Source of the DNA: Theobroma cacao
Lineage: Eukaryota; Streptophyta; Magnoliopsida; Malvales; Malvaceae
Assembly (NCBI RefSeq): GCF_000208745.1
Contig: NC_030852.1
Span: forward strand, 14,992,052-15,056,051
Direction: 5' to 3'
Length of the DNA: 64,000 bases
The notes under the pieces are model-generated. The model saw nothing but the letters and a program-made list of their open reading frames with translations. It was not told the origin of the DNA and searched no databases. Below are positions 10,634 through 22,646 of the stretch, piece after piece. How positions within the stretch are numbered: the first letter of the stretch is position 1; each line of letters starts with the position of its first letter. The position numbers were made by a program, and so were the translations under genes.

Positions 10634-12336
10634 ATGGCTATTCAAAAATCCATAGTTGCTGAGGGACAATCAACAAATAGACCACCTATGTTTGATGGCT
10701 CAAATTACCCTTATTGGAGTCCTAGGATGTCAATATATATTTGAGCAATTGATTATGAGATGTGGGACGTCACAACTGATGGTCCATTCATGCCCTCAAC
10801 TTTAAATGTAGTGACAAATGATATGATCCCTAAGCCAATGTCTGAATGGATCGAGGCTGAAACCAAAAAGGTCCAAACCAATTTTAAGGCAATCAATACA
10901 CTGCATTGTGCTCTAACTCCCACCGAATTCAATAAAGTATCAAGTTGTACCACACCAAACAGGTGTGGGATAAACTTAGGATTATCCATGAAGGGACTTC
11001 TCAAGTTAAGGACTCTAAGATAGCCCTCTTGACCCATAATTATGAAATGTTTAAAATGGAGCCCGGTGAAGATATCACTAGCATGCTAGATAGATTCACA
11101 AACATCACAAACAAACTTAGTCAACTAGGCCAACCAATTCCCGAGCATGAAATTGTTAAAAGACTTCTTAAAAGCCTACTTAAGAATTGAAAGCCTGAGG
11201 TGACAGCTATCTGAGAAGCCAAGGACTTAAATGTTATAACCTTAGATGAAATTTGTGGTTCTCTCCTTACTCATGAGCTAGAACTCAAGGAAGAGGAAGA
11301 AGAAGATAGGAGGGAAGCAAAAGAAAAGAAGAAGAGCATCGCCCTAAAAGCTAGTATTCTTGAAGAAGAACTAGATGAGCTATCCTATGATGATGATGAA
11401 GAATTGGCACTAGTTGCAAGGAGATTCAGAAAGTTGATGGGCAAAAAAGACCAGAGACTAGCTAGAAGAGGGTTTAAAAGAGATCAAGGTTTTTCATGGA
11501 GAGCCAGAAATAAAAATGACTCCAACAAAATGAAGGAGCGTACATGCTTTGAATGCAAGAAGCCTGGACATTTCAAGTTCGAATGCCCCTTGCTGAAAAA
11601 AGAAACTCCAAAGAGAAACAACAAATCAATGAAAGCAATGGTGGCAGTTACTTGTTCAGATAATGATACTTCAAGTTCTGAAGTTGAGGAAGAAAAAGCT
11701 GAAGAAAGAGAAAACCTGTGTTTGATGGCACTAGATGATGAATCCAAGGTATCCTCATCCCCTTGCAATATATCTGTCGATGAACTTCAGGATGAATATG
11801 AATGTTTATATGATGAATTTGAGAAACTTGTTTTGAAATACAAGATTTTAAAGAAAAAGTCTGCATCTCTAGAATCAAATTTGGAAAAGATTAAACTTGA
11901 CTTTGATTCTATTTTTGGACAAATAAATTTTTTGCAAATTGAATTGAAACATTCAAAAATAGATTTTGAAACTCTAAAATTAGAATTGGAAAGCAAAATT
12001 GAAGCCTTACATAAGGTAAGTGAAGAAAATGCTGCAATCAAATGTTTGAAAAATGAAACTTCAAAAAGAAATGCATACTAAAAAAATAATTCCATTAAAG
12101 CATCATCTAGGTGTTATATTTGTGATAAGCCTAGTCATTTATCCTTTGATTGCTGTAAAAAAAGAAATTTACAGAAAATTAAAAAAATTTAGGTTCCAAA
12201 AGAATCTTTTGTTGCTACTAACAATCAAGGACCCATCAAGGTATGGGTACCTATTAAGAAAAACTAAAAATTTGTTTTGTAGGTTTAGCTACACTCAAAA
12301 GATACATGTTCAAGAGCTCAACTAAAGAAGAAGTAG
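10634..12336 (+). pseudogene. Sirevirus gag with two zinc knuckles, frameshifted
   Basis: The start is the ATG at 10634 (MAIQKSIVAEG), followed by the DUF4219/UBN2-type gag core (FDGSNYPYW; VWDKLRIIHEGT; YEMFKMEPGEDI; RLLKSLL). A TGA near 10741 and a one-base frameshift near 10945 break it, and further stops follow near 11188 and 11212. In the new frame come an acidic K/E-rich stretch and the first CCHC knuckle CFECKKPGHFKFEC (about 11549-11590). A long heptad-like segment (about 11790-12040) suggests a coiled coil. After a stop at 12081 the same frame holds a second knuckle, CYICDKPSHLSFDC (12112-12153). Gag would form the particle shell and bind RNA. Confidence 0.88.
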
Positions 12337-12719
12337 CCTTGGTATATGAACAGTGGCTACTCAAGGCATATGATAAGAGATTAAATGCTATTTGCTCAGC
12401 TAGACAAAAGAAAGGGAGGTACCGTATCTTTTGGTGATGATTCAAAAGGTAGAATTCATGGCATAGGAACGGTTGGTAAGAATTCCCAAACTCAAATTAG
12501 TCATTTATTGTTGGTTAAAGGTTTGAAACATAATTTATTGAGTATTAGCCAATTGTGTGACAAACGTTTTAAGGTATGTTTTGACTTAACTAAATGTGAA
12601 GTGATAGATATAAGCACTAACAAAGTCTTATTTATAGGAAAAAGAATAAAGAATATGTATATTGTATTTCTTAAGAATCTTGAAATGGATTATGAAACAT
12701 GTCTTGTAGCAAAGTTGAA
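12337..12719 (+). pseudogene. Sirevirus protease with altered active site
   Basis: The copia protease region is recognisable from SGYSRHM and, downstream, VSFGDDSKGRIHGIGTVG and LLVKGLKHNLLSISQLCD. The catalytic Asp of the family's D-S-G triad is replaced by Asn (AAC at 12349-12351), the family Cys two codons after the Ser is Tyr, and a TAA follows six codons after the His (near 12373). This copy could therefore not process its polyprotein. The frame is that of gag; a one-base shift near 12715-12725 leads into the integrase frame. Confidence 0.85.
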
Positions 12720-13760
12720 AATGATGGTCGGCTATGGCATAGGAGACTTGGACATGTAAGCATGCATACTATGTCAAAATTAATTAAGAAAAATCTGATT
12801 ATAGGATTGCCTAAGCTTAAACTTGAGGATGATCAAATTTGTGATGCATGTTAATTAGGTAAACAAACTAGAACATCTTTTAAATCCAAGAAAGTTGTCT
12901 CCACATCTAGACTTCTTGAATTGCTACACATTGATCTATTTGGTCCAATAAGTACAACTAGTCTATGAGGAAAATCTTATGGGTTTGTAATAGTTGATGA
13001 CTACTCTAGGTACACTTGGGTCTATTTTCTTGCTCATAAGAATGATGCTCTACCAGCATTCATAAGCCATTGTAGAAAGGTTGAGAATGAAAAAGGACTA
13101 GCTATAGTTAGTATTAGGAGTGATCATGGAGGTGAGTTTGAAGAAGATGAATTTGAGAATTTTTGCAATGAAAAGGGGTTGGATCATAATTTTTCTACAC
13201 CTAGAACACCGCAGCAAAATGGAGTTGTAGAGAGGAAAAACTGAACCTTGAAAGAAATGGCTCGAACTATGCTATGTGAGAGTAATATACCTAAATATTT
13301 TTGGGCAGAAGTTGTTAATATAGCACCTTATATCTTTAATAGAGTGTCTATAAGAGCCATGATATCAAAGACTCCATATGAGCTGTACAAAGGTAGAAAA
13401 CCAAATATCTCTCACCTAAGGAGCTTTAGCTGCAAATGCTTTGTGTTGAACAATGGAAAACAACCTTTAGGAAAGTTTGATGCAAAGAGTGATAAAGCTA
13501 TATTTCTAGGATATGCATTAAACTCAAAAGCCTATAGAGTCTTCAACAAAAGATCTTTAACAGTTGAAGAATCCATCCATGTAGTTTTTAATGAATCTAA
13601 TACCTTGCAAAAGGAAATTTCTGATGATGAAAATGATACGGACATCCTTGAAAAACAAATGGAAGAAATGAGTTTAGATGACAAGAAAAACAGTGAAGAA
13701 AACACCCTAGATAGAGACATAAAACCTCCACCCATAGAAACCTTGCAAAGGATTGAAAAT
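12720..13760 (+). pseudogene. Sirevirus integrase
   Basis: The gag-pre-integrase zinc site is HRRLGH followed by ICDAC (HHCC pattern, about 12736-12852). The catalytic core shows HIDLFGP, RSDHGGEFE and TPQQNGVVERKN, so all three acidic residues (D, D, E) are present. It continues with WAEVVNIAPYIFNR, TPYELYKGRKPNISHLR and FLGYALNSKAYRVFN, the usual copia C-terminal part. Stops fall after ICDAC, near 12967, near 13242 and at 13761. The frame is shared with RT and RNase H downstream. The enzyme would insert cDNA into the host chromosome. Confidence 0.9.
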
Positions 13761-14640
13761 TAACATCATGATCTTCCAAAGAGCTGGAGGTATAATAAAG
13801 ATCATCCACAAAAGCAAATTATAAGTGACATTTCTCATGGAGTTAAAACTAGGAGAGCAACTAGAGAGACATGTGAGTTTTCAGCTTTCATATCTCAAAT
13901 AGAGCCTACGAGCTTTGAGGAAGCGAAAAAAGAAGAAAGCTAGATATTGGCCATGCAAGAGGAACTTGATCAATTCAAAAGAAACCGTGTATGGTCATTA
14001 GTCTCTAGGCCTTTAAATCATCCCATTGTAGGTACAAAAAGGGTGTTTAGAAATAAGGTAGATGAGCAAGGAAATGTAGTTAGAAATAAAGCTAGGTTAG
14101 TAGCACAAGGATACAACCAAGAGGAAGGAATTGACTATGATGAAACCTTTGCACCGGTTGCTAGGATAGAAGCCATAAGGTTGTTGCTTGCATTTGAATG
14201 TTTTATGAATTTTAAATTGTTCCAAATGGATGTAAAGAGTGCATTTTTAAATGGTGTCATTCAAGAGGAAGTATAAGTTGAATAACCACCAAGATTTGAA
14301 GACTTTTAAAAACCAAATCATGTTTTCAAACTTCATAAAGTCTTGTATGGATTGAAACAAGCTCCTAGAGCCTGGTAGGAAAGGCTTTCAAAATTTCTAG
14401 TTGAGATAGGTTATGTTAGAGGCAGTATTGATACAACATTGTTTATTAAAAGATACTTAAATGATTTAATTGTTGTTCAAATCTATGTGGATGATATTAT
14501 TTTCGGTGTAACTAATGAGGCTTTATGTAAGAAATTTGCTAAAGAAATGTAGAGTGAATTTGAGATGAGCATGATGAGAGAGCTAAAATTCTTTCTTGAG
14601 CTTCAAATCAAATAAAGTGAGAAAGGAATCTTCATCAATC
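13761..14640 (+). pseudogene. Sirevirus reverse transcriptase
   Basis: RT motifs of the copia family follow in order: VWSLVSRP, KRVFRNKVDEQGNVVRNKARLVAQGY, FAPVARIEAIRLLLAF, LFQMDVKSAFLNG, VLYGLKQAPRAW and the polymerase centre IYVDDIIFG (YVDD). At least seven in-frame stops occur, at 13940, 14274, 14283, 14308, 14377, 14550 and 14613. Several are clustered just after SAFLNGVIQEEV. All pieces are in one frame with integrase and RNase H, so the damage here is by stops and not by frameshifts. Confidence 0.9.
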
Positions 14641-15434
14641 AAGAAAGATATATTCAAGACATGCTCAAAAGGTTTGATATGCTGAAGTTGAAATCAATTT
14701 GCACACCAATGAGTCCTTCCACTAGACTTGATGTAGATGAAAAAGAAAAAGATGTTGATCAAAAGCTCTATAGAGGTATGATTGGATCACTACTCTATTT
14801 AACAGTCAGTAGGCCTGATATTCAATTTAGTGTATGTCTATGTGCTTGTTTTCAATCTCAACCCAAGGAATCACACTTGACTACTATTAAAAGAAGTTTT
14901 AGATACCTCATAGACACACAAACTTTAGGCATATGGTATCCTAGGGAATCATCCTTTAGTCTAATTGGATATTCAAATGTAGATTTTGCTAGCAGCAAAA
15001 TAGATAGAAAAAGCACTAGCAGAACCTGCCAGTTTCTAGGTAGTATGCTTGTGTCATGGTCAATCAAAAAGTAGAATTCAATTACTCTTTCTACAACTGA
15101 AGCCGAATATGTATCTCTAGGTAGCTGCTGTGCTCAAATCTTGTAGATTAAACAACAACTAAAAGAATATGGAATATCAATGCATAACATACCAATATAT
15201 TGTGACAATACAATTGCAATCAACATTTCAAAAAATCTTGTGCAGCATTCTAGGACTAAGCATATTGAGATTAGGCATCACTTTGTTAGAGATCATGTAG
15301 TGAAAGGTGATATTAAAATTGAGTTTGTTAATACTCTTCAACAGTTAGCTGATATATTCACAAACCCTCTGAATGAGGAAAGATTTTGTGAGATTAAGAG
15401 AAATTTAGGAATGGTTAATGTACAGGAGCTTTAA
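14641..15434 (+). pseudogene. Sirevirus RNase H with first catalytic Asp changed
   Basis: The RT-RNase H connection (YIQDMLKRFDM, TPMSPSTRLD, YRGMIGSLLYLTVSRPDIQF) leads into RNase H. The family's first catalytic Asp is Asn here (AAT at 14976-14978, in YSNVDFASSKIDRKSTS). The Glu in STTEAEYVSLGSC and the Asp in IYCDNTIAINISKN remain. Stops occur near 15072 and 15145. The C-terminus (ADIFTNPLNEERFCEIKRNLGM) and its TAA at 15432 match the normal copia pol end. Confidence 0.88.
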
Positions 15435-15826
15435 GAAAAATTTTGATATTTTCTCAAAGGACAGTAGGCACTTAGTTGACTAAGAGAGTACTTAATCAAC
15501 TAAGAACATTCTATCTCTTTAAATAATAAGACTCAGTCAGTCAAATGAAAGAGGAATAAAATAATAAAAAGAAAATGTCTATCGGGTAGTAAAATAGAGA
15601 AAAAAAACCGCCCTGGCAAAAACTAAGTTTAGAAGGAAATTTTCAAATTTTGAATAGGAGAAAAACTGACAACATTTAAGGGGGAGACATATGGTTTTTT
15701 GAGAAAATTAAACTGCCTTTAACTCAACTTCTCTACATTTTCTCTCTTCTGAAATCGACCCACTAAAAACTGAAACCATTCCCTCTCAAACTCTTGAAAC
15801 CTTGAGTCAGAAATTTCTCAAACCAA
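15435..15826 (+). other. Sirevirus spacer between pol and the third ORF
   Basis: About 390 non-coding bases. They contain one more copy of the TTAGTTGACTAA-type palindrome near 15472-15484 and a PPT-like AAGGGGGAGA near 15679. Confidence 0.6.
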
Positions 15827-17708
15827 ATGGCGAAATCGTCACAGTCCAAAGAGATTCTGGAAAAGAAAAAGGGTAAACGTCTATTGGAAGAAAGTCTGTA
15901 AGCAGAAGTTCAGAAGAAAAAGAAGAAGATAGTGTCCATTGCTGAGATTAGAAAAACTGGAAAATCATAGACAGAGAAGGAATACAAAGCCAAGAAAAAG
16001 AAAGAGAAAGAAAAATCCTTCAAGAAAGGTAAGACTTCATCCTCAAAATTTAAAAATAAATTTCATGAGGATAGGTTCAAAAAGATCGAAAATGCCCCTA
16101 TTGCTTGTGGTAAATCTATTGATTAGAGTAGTTTTGAGGAGTCTCCTGAATTTCAAGTCGTTCGTTCAGATTATTTTGAAGAGATTAATCTGAAGAAATT
16201 TAGTACTTTCAAGAACCGATCCTACTGTCTTAGTCTAGTTAAAGAATTTTATGCTAGCATAGCTTTAGATGAAGATGAACTGGAGGACTTAGAGGATTTT
16301 AGTAATGAAGGTTTAAATGTCTTTGTGAATGGGAAAGAGTTTATTGTGATAGCGACAGACTTGGGAAGATTACTTAAAATAAAATATGAAGATGGAGATT
16401 TTGAAATGCTTGAGAACTATGACCCATCATCTCTATGGGAAATTATAACAGGAAAGAAAGAAAAGTACTCATCTAAAAGTAATGTTGGCCTTATTACAAG
16501 CCTCAAAATCAAAATTTTGCGTTACTTTATTACTGCAAACATTCATGGCAGAAGTGGCAGTTTTAGTTATGTTAGTTTTTAAGACTTATGGCTGATTGAG
16601 CATGCTTTCAATGGTGCTCAACTCAATTTAGGCTGATTCATGATAGAGAGAATGAGGGGAGCCGGTAGAGTTGACAAGGTAAATTTACCGTATGGGAACA
16701 TTATCACTTCCTTGGTTCAGAAGAAGGGAATATGGAGCTTAAGGTATCAAATGGATTTAGTGAAAAGCAGGGACCAAGCTATCTACCTTGGGAGTCTGCC
16801 TAAAATGGGGTATAAGCTTGATGGAGAGAGGTATGTTAAAACCCCTAAGACCACTTCTAGAAAAGAGTCTTCACTCATTGCTCAACTAGAAATAGCTCCT
16901 TCACAGTTCTCTAATGAAATACTTTTCAACTTACTCATGAGGATTGATGGTAAGCTGATTGATCAAGGAGTAAAAATGCAAAAAATTGAAGAAAAATTGG
17001 TAGAGCTCGAAAATGTATTGAAGGAAAATGCAAAAATGCCTTCTGAACCTGCAGTTGCTGACACCTCTGTAACTCCAAGTTTTGCAGAAGGACAAAGTGC
17101 TGAAGGTTCTGCTTTCCAGGCTGAGGGTCATGAACCTGAAGTGGATCAACCAAGGAAAACCCCCTCACCTAAACCACAAAAAGAAGCTGAATCATAACAA
17201 GGAACTGAGGTGCTTGGCTCACTAGATAAAAATCCTCCATCCCCTCAAGAACCTCAAAAAGAGCAGCCTTCTTCTCCTCATTCTGAAGAAGTCTCAATCA
17301 TGGACATTTTCCATCAGATATCAGGGAAGAGCAGGCAAAAAGGAAACAGTTGAAGCACAAGCACAAAAGTCTGCATCCACTAAACCAGCTCCCACAGCAG
17401 AAGAGCAATCGGACAGAGCAAAAGAAAAAGTTGCTGTTGCTCCACAAGCCAAGTCTAAACCATCTGGTAAGGGCATGAAGATAATGGCAACCAAGACCAA
17501 ATTCCTCAAGAGATGCAAATCCTTTAGAATAGTTGAAAAAGCTAGACCATCAGCCATTTCTTCTCCTCAAGACCCCCTTGAAATTCCTGATAAATCATCC
17601 TCTGAACCCTCGCCATAGGAATCACCTCCAGAACCATCTCCTAAACCCCTTAATGTACTGTATTTTACTGATGAATCCTCTCCCTCATCCTCTTTAGAAG
17701 ATGCTTAA
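15827..17708 (+). pseudogene. Sirevirus third ORF after pol (function unknown, plant-transposon-protein-like)
   Basis: From the ATG at 15827 one frame runs to about 17340 with only five stops (near 15899, 15968, 16124, 16580, 16637), then continues shifted by one base to TAA near 17706; about 625 codons in all. The N-terminus is very Lys-rich (possible nuclear or nucleic-acid contact). The middle holds NVFVNGKEFIVIATDLGRLL and, further on, KVNLPYGNIITSLVQKKGI, which resemble the 'putative plant transposon protein' domain seen beside many plant retroelements. A predicted coiled coil (about 16930-17030) and a Pro/Glu/Ser-rich tail follow. I see no signal peptide or membrane segment, so the name 'env-like' used for such ORFs is not supported here. 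Confidence 0.72.
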
Positions 17709-18216
17709 TCATTCTTAAGATTTGTTGATGACAACAAGGGGGAGAATTAGGGTACAATTAATGTACAGAGTCTAGGGAAGAGCTAGGGGTAATTAGGGGT
17801 GATTTAGGAATATTGACTGCCATTTTTATTTTCCTGCAATTTTTGCTTTGAAAGTTGAACAATTAAATTTGACTTTGCTGATAGATGTGTTTGGATGCTG
17901 ATAGACATTGCTGTTTATGTTTTTGGATGTCAACAAGTTGATGGTTGAATATTTAAATGTATTATTGAAGTTTCTGCAATTGAGTTTCTGCTGTTGCTTG
18001 AGTGCTGATATTGGGCTGTCATGCTGATGATTGACTTTTAATATGATAATGTGAATAGAAAATGGCTGCGGATATATATGGATGTTAATTATACTATATT
18101 TGGTGGATGATAAACGACATAGATAAAATCTGGTAATAATATGTTGTTGATAGACACTGCTGATATATTGATGATAATCTATAAACAGTCACCTACTGTA
18201 AATTACTCTATATATC

Positions 18217-18279
<63 letters not shown>

Positions 18280-18471
18280 TGAATATATAATGTCATTATC
18301 TATATGACATAAATAAAAACTTGCTGAAATGGATAAGAAAAATATGCACACACTAAGGGGGAGCACACATTTAGGGGAAGGAAATTCTCATTTTGTGCAG
18401 AACTAAAAAGAACAAATGGACATTGTGTTGTTAATCAAGGAATGTTTTGTCATCATAAAAAAAGGGGATAT
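17709..18471 (+). other. Sirevirus 3' untranslated region with polypurine tracts
   Basis: Non-coding sequence with repeated PPT-like blocks: ACAAGGGGGAGAATTAGGG near 17734, TAAGGGGGAGCAC near 18354, and the tract directly before the 3' LTR (AAAAAAAGGGGATAT, about 18457-18471). The last is the likely plus-strand primer site. Confidence 0.75.
18220..18277 (+). repeat. (TA)n microsatellite
   Basis: About 29 uninterrupted TA units inside the Sirevirus 3' region. Confidence 0.98.
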
Positions 18472-19615
18472 TGTTGGCTCCATTAGTTTTTGATGATAAT
18501 AAAACATTCCCATTCATTTGTGTCTAATTTTTCTACTTGAGTGTGCAGGACAAGAATTGTATGCTTATGATAAATAAATTATTCCAAGAGACATATCAAA
18601 AAGCATATGAATAAGAAGCAACAACTAATCAACAAAACAGAAGCCTCTTAGTTGGATAATGAAGGGTATTAGTCAGCTAAATTTAAATCAGATGTTGGCA
18701 AGCTTAAGAGTATTGAGAAATAGAAAAGACTTAGTTGACTAAGAAGTGGGTTAGTCAACTAAGAAGCTACTGCCAGAAATCTGGACTTCAAGATAGAACC
18801 AATTTAGTCGACCAAGAAGTAAGTTAGTCAATTAAGTGCTCACTGCCAGAAATTGGGATCAGAAGATAGAGACGACTTAGTCGACTAAGAGCATTCTGCC
18901 AAAAAATTTGAATTGTGCACTAGAAGACAGATTAATGGCCAAAACTGCAACAAAACTATTTCCAAAGGTCAAAAACTGCTTAACACCTATCAGAGCTGAT
19001 TTTTCAAGTATTTAAAAGGCTTCCAACGGTTAGAAATGAAATAAAGGCTTCCAAGCCCAAAAAAGCTCAAAAACTAGTAAATACTATCTGCTCATTTACT
19101 ACACTCAACTCCTATCTTTGTAATTGTGATCTGCACTTTACTTTGTACCACTTAGATCAATCTTGTGATCATAGGTACACTCTTATCACTTTTCTTCTTA
19201 TATTCTTAGAGTGAGCGGGTCACTCTAAGGGATTGATTCAATCTAGGATTGCTTGATTGAGCATAGGTTCTAACTTAGCCTTGAAAAGTTAGGTGTTGGG
19301 TTTTAGTTGATCCCGGTAAAAGCTATTGTGAAAGGTTTTGGCTAAGCTTGGTAAAAGCCATTGTAAAGCTTGATGGAAGCTTGTGAATTTCACCGATTTT
19401 AGTGAGTTGATTTCAAAAATCCTTCGTTGAACAATCAAGGTAGTGGATGTAGGTCTTTGACCGAATCACTATAAATTTCGATTTGTTGTCTATTCTGTTT
19501 TTGTTTCACTTTCATTCCTTCTTTTATCTTGCATTTGTTCCCACTTAGAGCCAATTTTTGAAAGAGCCAAAAAGTGCTGTTCACCCCCCTCTAGCACATT
19601 TATTTGGGACCAACA
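18472..19615 (+). repeat. Sirevirus 3' LTR
   Basis: It starts TGTTGGCTCC and ends GGGACCAACA; 1144 bases. Compared with the 5' LTR it has many substitutions and lacks one palindrome unit of about 20 bases near 18875-18890. Several TCGA palindrome centres are TTGA or TCAA here, that is, CpG lost. Confidence 0.95.
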
Positions 19616-19620
19616 GATTA

Positions 19621-19790
19621 TTGATAATTTAGTTTAGTGATTGATCATTATTAAATGATGATTTGTGTATTAATTATGTAGAGGATATGGATTTTGATGC
19701 ATAAAGACTTAGAGAGTTTACATTGGTTGTGAAATTGTAATGGTTTGTTATGTTTGATCTCGCTAGAAAAGGAATATCAGATACATAAAG
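19621..19790 (+). mobile_element. LARD-like element, short middle piece
   Basis: 170 bases between the Sirevirus target duplication and the solo LTR. It is AT-rich and non-coding, with composition like 7781-9410. It ends with the target duplication TAAAG (19786-19790). Confidence 0.45.
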
Positions 19791-22641
19791 TGTAAAACCC
19801 GACCCTATAAATACATGTCATAACATGCATGCACTGAGTAGCATGTTATTATACTAAGAAAGTCCCTAAGAATAGACGAAACCCGGTATTATACCTAACG
19901 GTACACTTGAATTGATTTAACCTCGAACTAGTTCAAATAGGAATCGTAGGATGAAATTTAATATTTTATAGTCAAGGAATGAGTAAAAATGATTGTTCGG
20001 AGTTCGAGGGTTCATTTGGGGAAAAATTAAAAATTTTGATGTTCAGGGGCAAAATCATAATTTTTCCACCTGTGGACAAAATTTGAGATTTTGAGAGAAT
20101 TTAGATCACATTTGACAAATTGGAGAATGGTATGAGTATAAAGGATGAAAAATATGTCTATGGGCAATTTTTCGGTTTTTGGGGCAAAAATGTAATTTTT
20201 GACTTTTATGGGGGCAAAAGTGTAAATTTTAAAAATTTCTCCACCAAGACTTTGGATAAGTCTGAGAATTTTATTTAAGCTATGGATATGTGGGACAAGT
20301 GTATGGTGAAAATTTGGAAACAAATGGATGAAATTTTAAAAACAGACCAATGGGAAAGTGACACATGGCATTTTTTTAATGGTTTAATATTATTTTAATG
20401 GAAAATCAGCCCATTTAAACCCCATTTTAAGTTATGGCTGGCCATAAGGAAAGAACAAGAGAGAAAATAGAGAGGAAAGAAAGAAAAGAGAAAAACCAAA
20501 GAGAAACAAGAAAATTCAAAGGGGAATTTACGTTTTTCGCCCGTTTACGCGTCTAACGGTAAGATTTTTTGACTTTAGCTTGATTTCTACCTTTCCTATG
20601 CCTTTATTTCCATTTAGCATGCTTGAGGAGAGAGATCTAAAAGTGACATCAAGGGCTGGATGAATTTCAAAGGGGGAGAAATTGAAATTTTTAGGTTTTG
20701 ATTTTTAGTTAAATTGCTAGTTTTAGTTAGTTAAATGTGTTTAGAAATTAAATTGGGTAAGAAAGCATTAAATTTTCACAATACCCACCCTTGGCCGAAT
20801 CTGCAATGAGGTACAATGATGATGATCTGATTTTTATTCTAAGAGAAATGAAAAGAAAATGATGAAAAATGGTTAAATGTGATAGAAAAACAAAGTAGAA
20901 AATTTACCGAGTTAATGTCTCATTTTTGGCTGAATTTTCCAAGGAGGAAAGTGAACTGATTTTGGTGATTTTAGAAGATTATTGGCTGATATTTAATGGT
21001 TAGAAATGTTGGAGAGAGAATGGGACGATTTAGAGCTAAAATGGAGCGCGTTAGCAATTTATCGGGTAAAGTGCCAAAAATAGGTTAATACTACGTTTAA
21101 GCCATTTTAGGGTATTGCATTTCATACCATGCATTAGTATAGGATTTAAGTCAATTATATAGTGATTTAGCATCAATGTGGTGAATTGGGTAAATTTTGC
21201 AATGTGTCTAGGAGGAGAGCCTTCCGGTAAAGGCAAGGAAGTCGTACCCGACCAATAGTGATCGGGGCACCTAGGAAGCATTTCATCTGTACAAACGGTG
21301 AGTAAACCTATTATTACTGTAAATTATCTAGAGTTTATTTTTAAATGCTCTTTATGTATTTTATGAAACGAAAATGAGATTAAAACGAGATTTTTAATGT
21401 TTTAGAAATAAATGTGACAAATAAATATATATTGTGTTGATTATGAAATTGAGTAATTAGAGGCTACCAATTGTCTTGAAAAATATATTTTATTATGAAT
21501 GGCTTATGATATATGAGTATATGTGGCTATATTTTATAATTGCATTGCGAATAGAATGTAAGCTGTCTTTTACTATGCAGGCTGGATAAATAAATAAAAG
21601 TCACGTTATATTGTCGAAATTTTATTAAAATTGGTGGGTTTAGTCACTACAGTGACAGGTTTTTATGGACTGCCTATTAGAGGGGCACGGTAAACCCGAT
21701 TTCATAGTTACTCCTGTTGTAGAGGCGATGAGGGTAACTCCCGGGGTAGTGTTAGAGTTCACTTCACGTCGAACCCCCACGTGAATGTGTAACTCGGCCA
21801 ACGCCAAGGAACGACTTGTTTTCAAAACTAGAATGTGTTTAACATGTAAATATCTTAACAACCTTGGCGGACTCGGTTAGATGCCTCAACCAAGGTATCC
21901 CTGAGGACTAGATTTTGGCTTGAGCCATGTTTTTAATAAAGGTTATAAGCCTTGACAACTGTTTTGGTAAATTACAAATGTTTTATGGTTTAAGAAAGAA
22001 ATTGAAAACCTTATGAAATGGTTTGTGATTTGTTGTTTGAACTTGCCTCCATTTTACTCGCCTTTAGATATTTATGATAATGTCTGTTTACTCATTGGGA
22101 TTGCAAAAATCTCATCCACCTCATTTCCAAACATTTCAGGTTTGTGGTAGCTTGTAGATACCCTATTTTATCGAGGATTCCAGTTGACATCTCTACCACA
22201 AGACAATAGGTTTCTAGCACCAACACTGGGTGTATTTTGGGCCACTTGTCGTTGTAACCATTATTGTACATTATAACTTAGTAAATTTTTGTATGTATGA
22301 ATTTATTTTACTTACATATTACAAAAGATTTCTTACACGTGTTTTTATAAATATTGTTTTATATAAAAATGCTATATTTTAATCAATATTTTGAATAGTG
22401 ATATTTGTCTATAAATCTTTTTTAAAAAAAAGAAGGAAATTAAATTATCTTTGGATTTATTTGAGCCGAAAACGATCGGTAATTGTTTAAAATGGAATGT
22501 TTAACAACGATTGCTCACAAGAAAGGAAAGAAACTAATATGTAAGCCTTGCGGGGTTTCGGTTGGCATTCCGGGTAATGAGTGTCAATCGGGGACGTCGC
22601 GACGATTTTCATGGGCCCAAGGGAGGTTCCGGATCGTGACA
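19791..22641 (+). repeat. Solo LTR, family C
   Basis: 2851 bases from TGTAAAACCCGACCC to GGATCGTGACA, flanked by perfect TAAAG repeats (19786-19790 and 22642-22646), with no PBS or coding region. It therefore arose by recombination between two LTRs of an element. Blocks such as the GCGAGG/TTGGCATTCCGGGTAATGAG region (about 22550-22590) match the Gyp-1 LTR read in the opposite direction. Confidence 0.95.
20345..20420 (+). promoter_or_regulatory. Probable core promoter of the family C LTR
   Basis: A CCAAT motif (GACCAATGGG), a decayed G-box/ABRE-like TGACACATGGCA and a TATA-like CATTTAAAC follow each other within 75 bases. The same order is found, reversed, in the LTR at 60345-63443, where the G-box is intact. 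Inferred from motif order, with no transcript evidence. Confidence 0.45.
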
Positions 22642-22646
22642 TAAAG

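Larger units (their letters stand above)
9411..19615 (+). mobile_element. Full-length Ty1/copia Sirevirus (Maximus/SIRE type)
   Basis: Two LTRs (9411-10576 and 18472-19615) flank PBS, gag, protease, integrase, RT and RNase H in copia order, then a 3-kb 3' region with a third ORF. GATTA at 9406-9410 and 19616-19620 is a perfect 5-bp target duplication. Sirevirus assignment rests on the large size, the UBN2-type gag, the two zinc knuckles, the extra ORF after RNase H and the palindromes in the LTR. Coding is broken by two frameshifts and more than a dozen stops, and the LTRs differ by many substitutions and indels, so it is an old copy. Confidence 0.95.
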
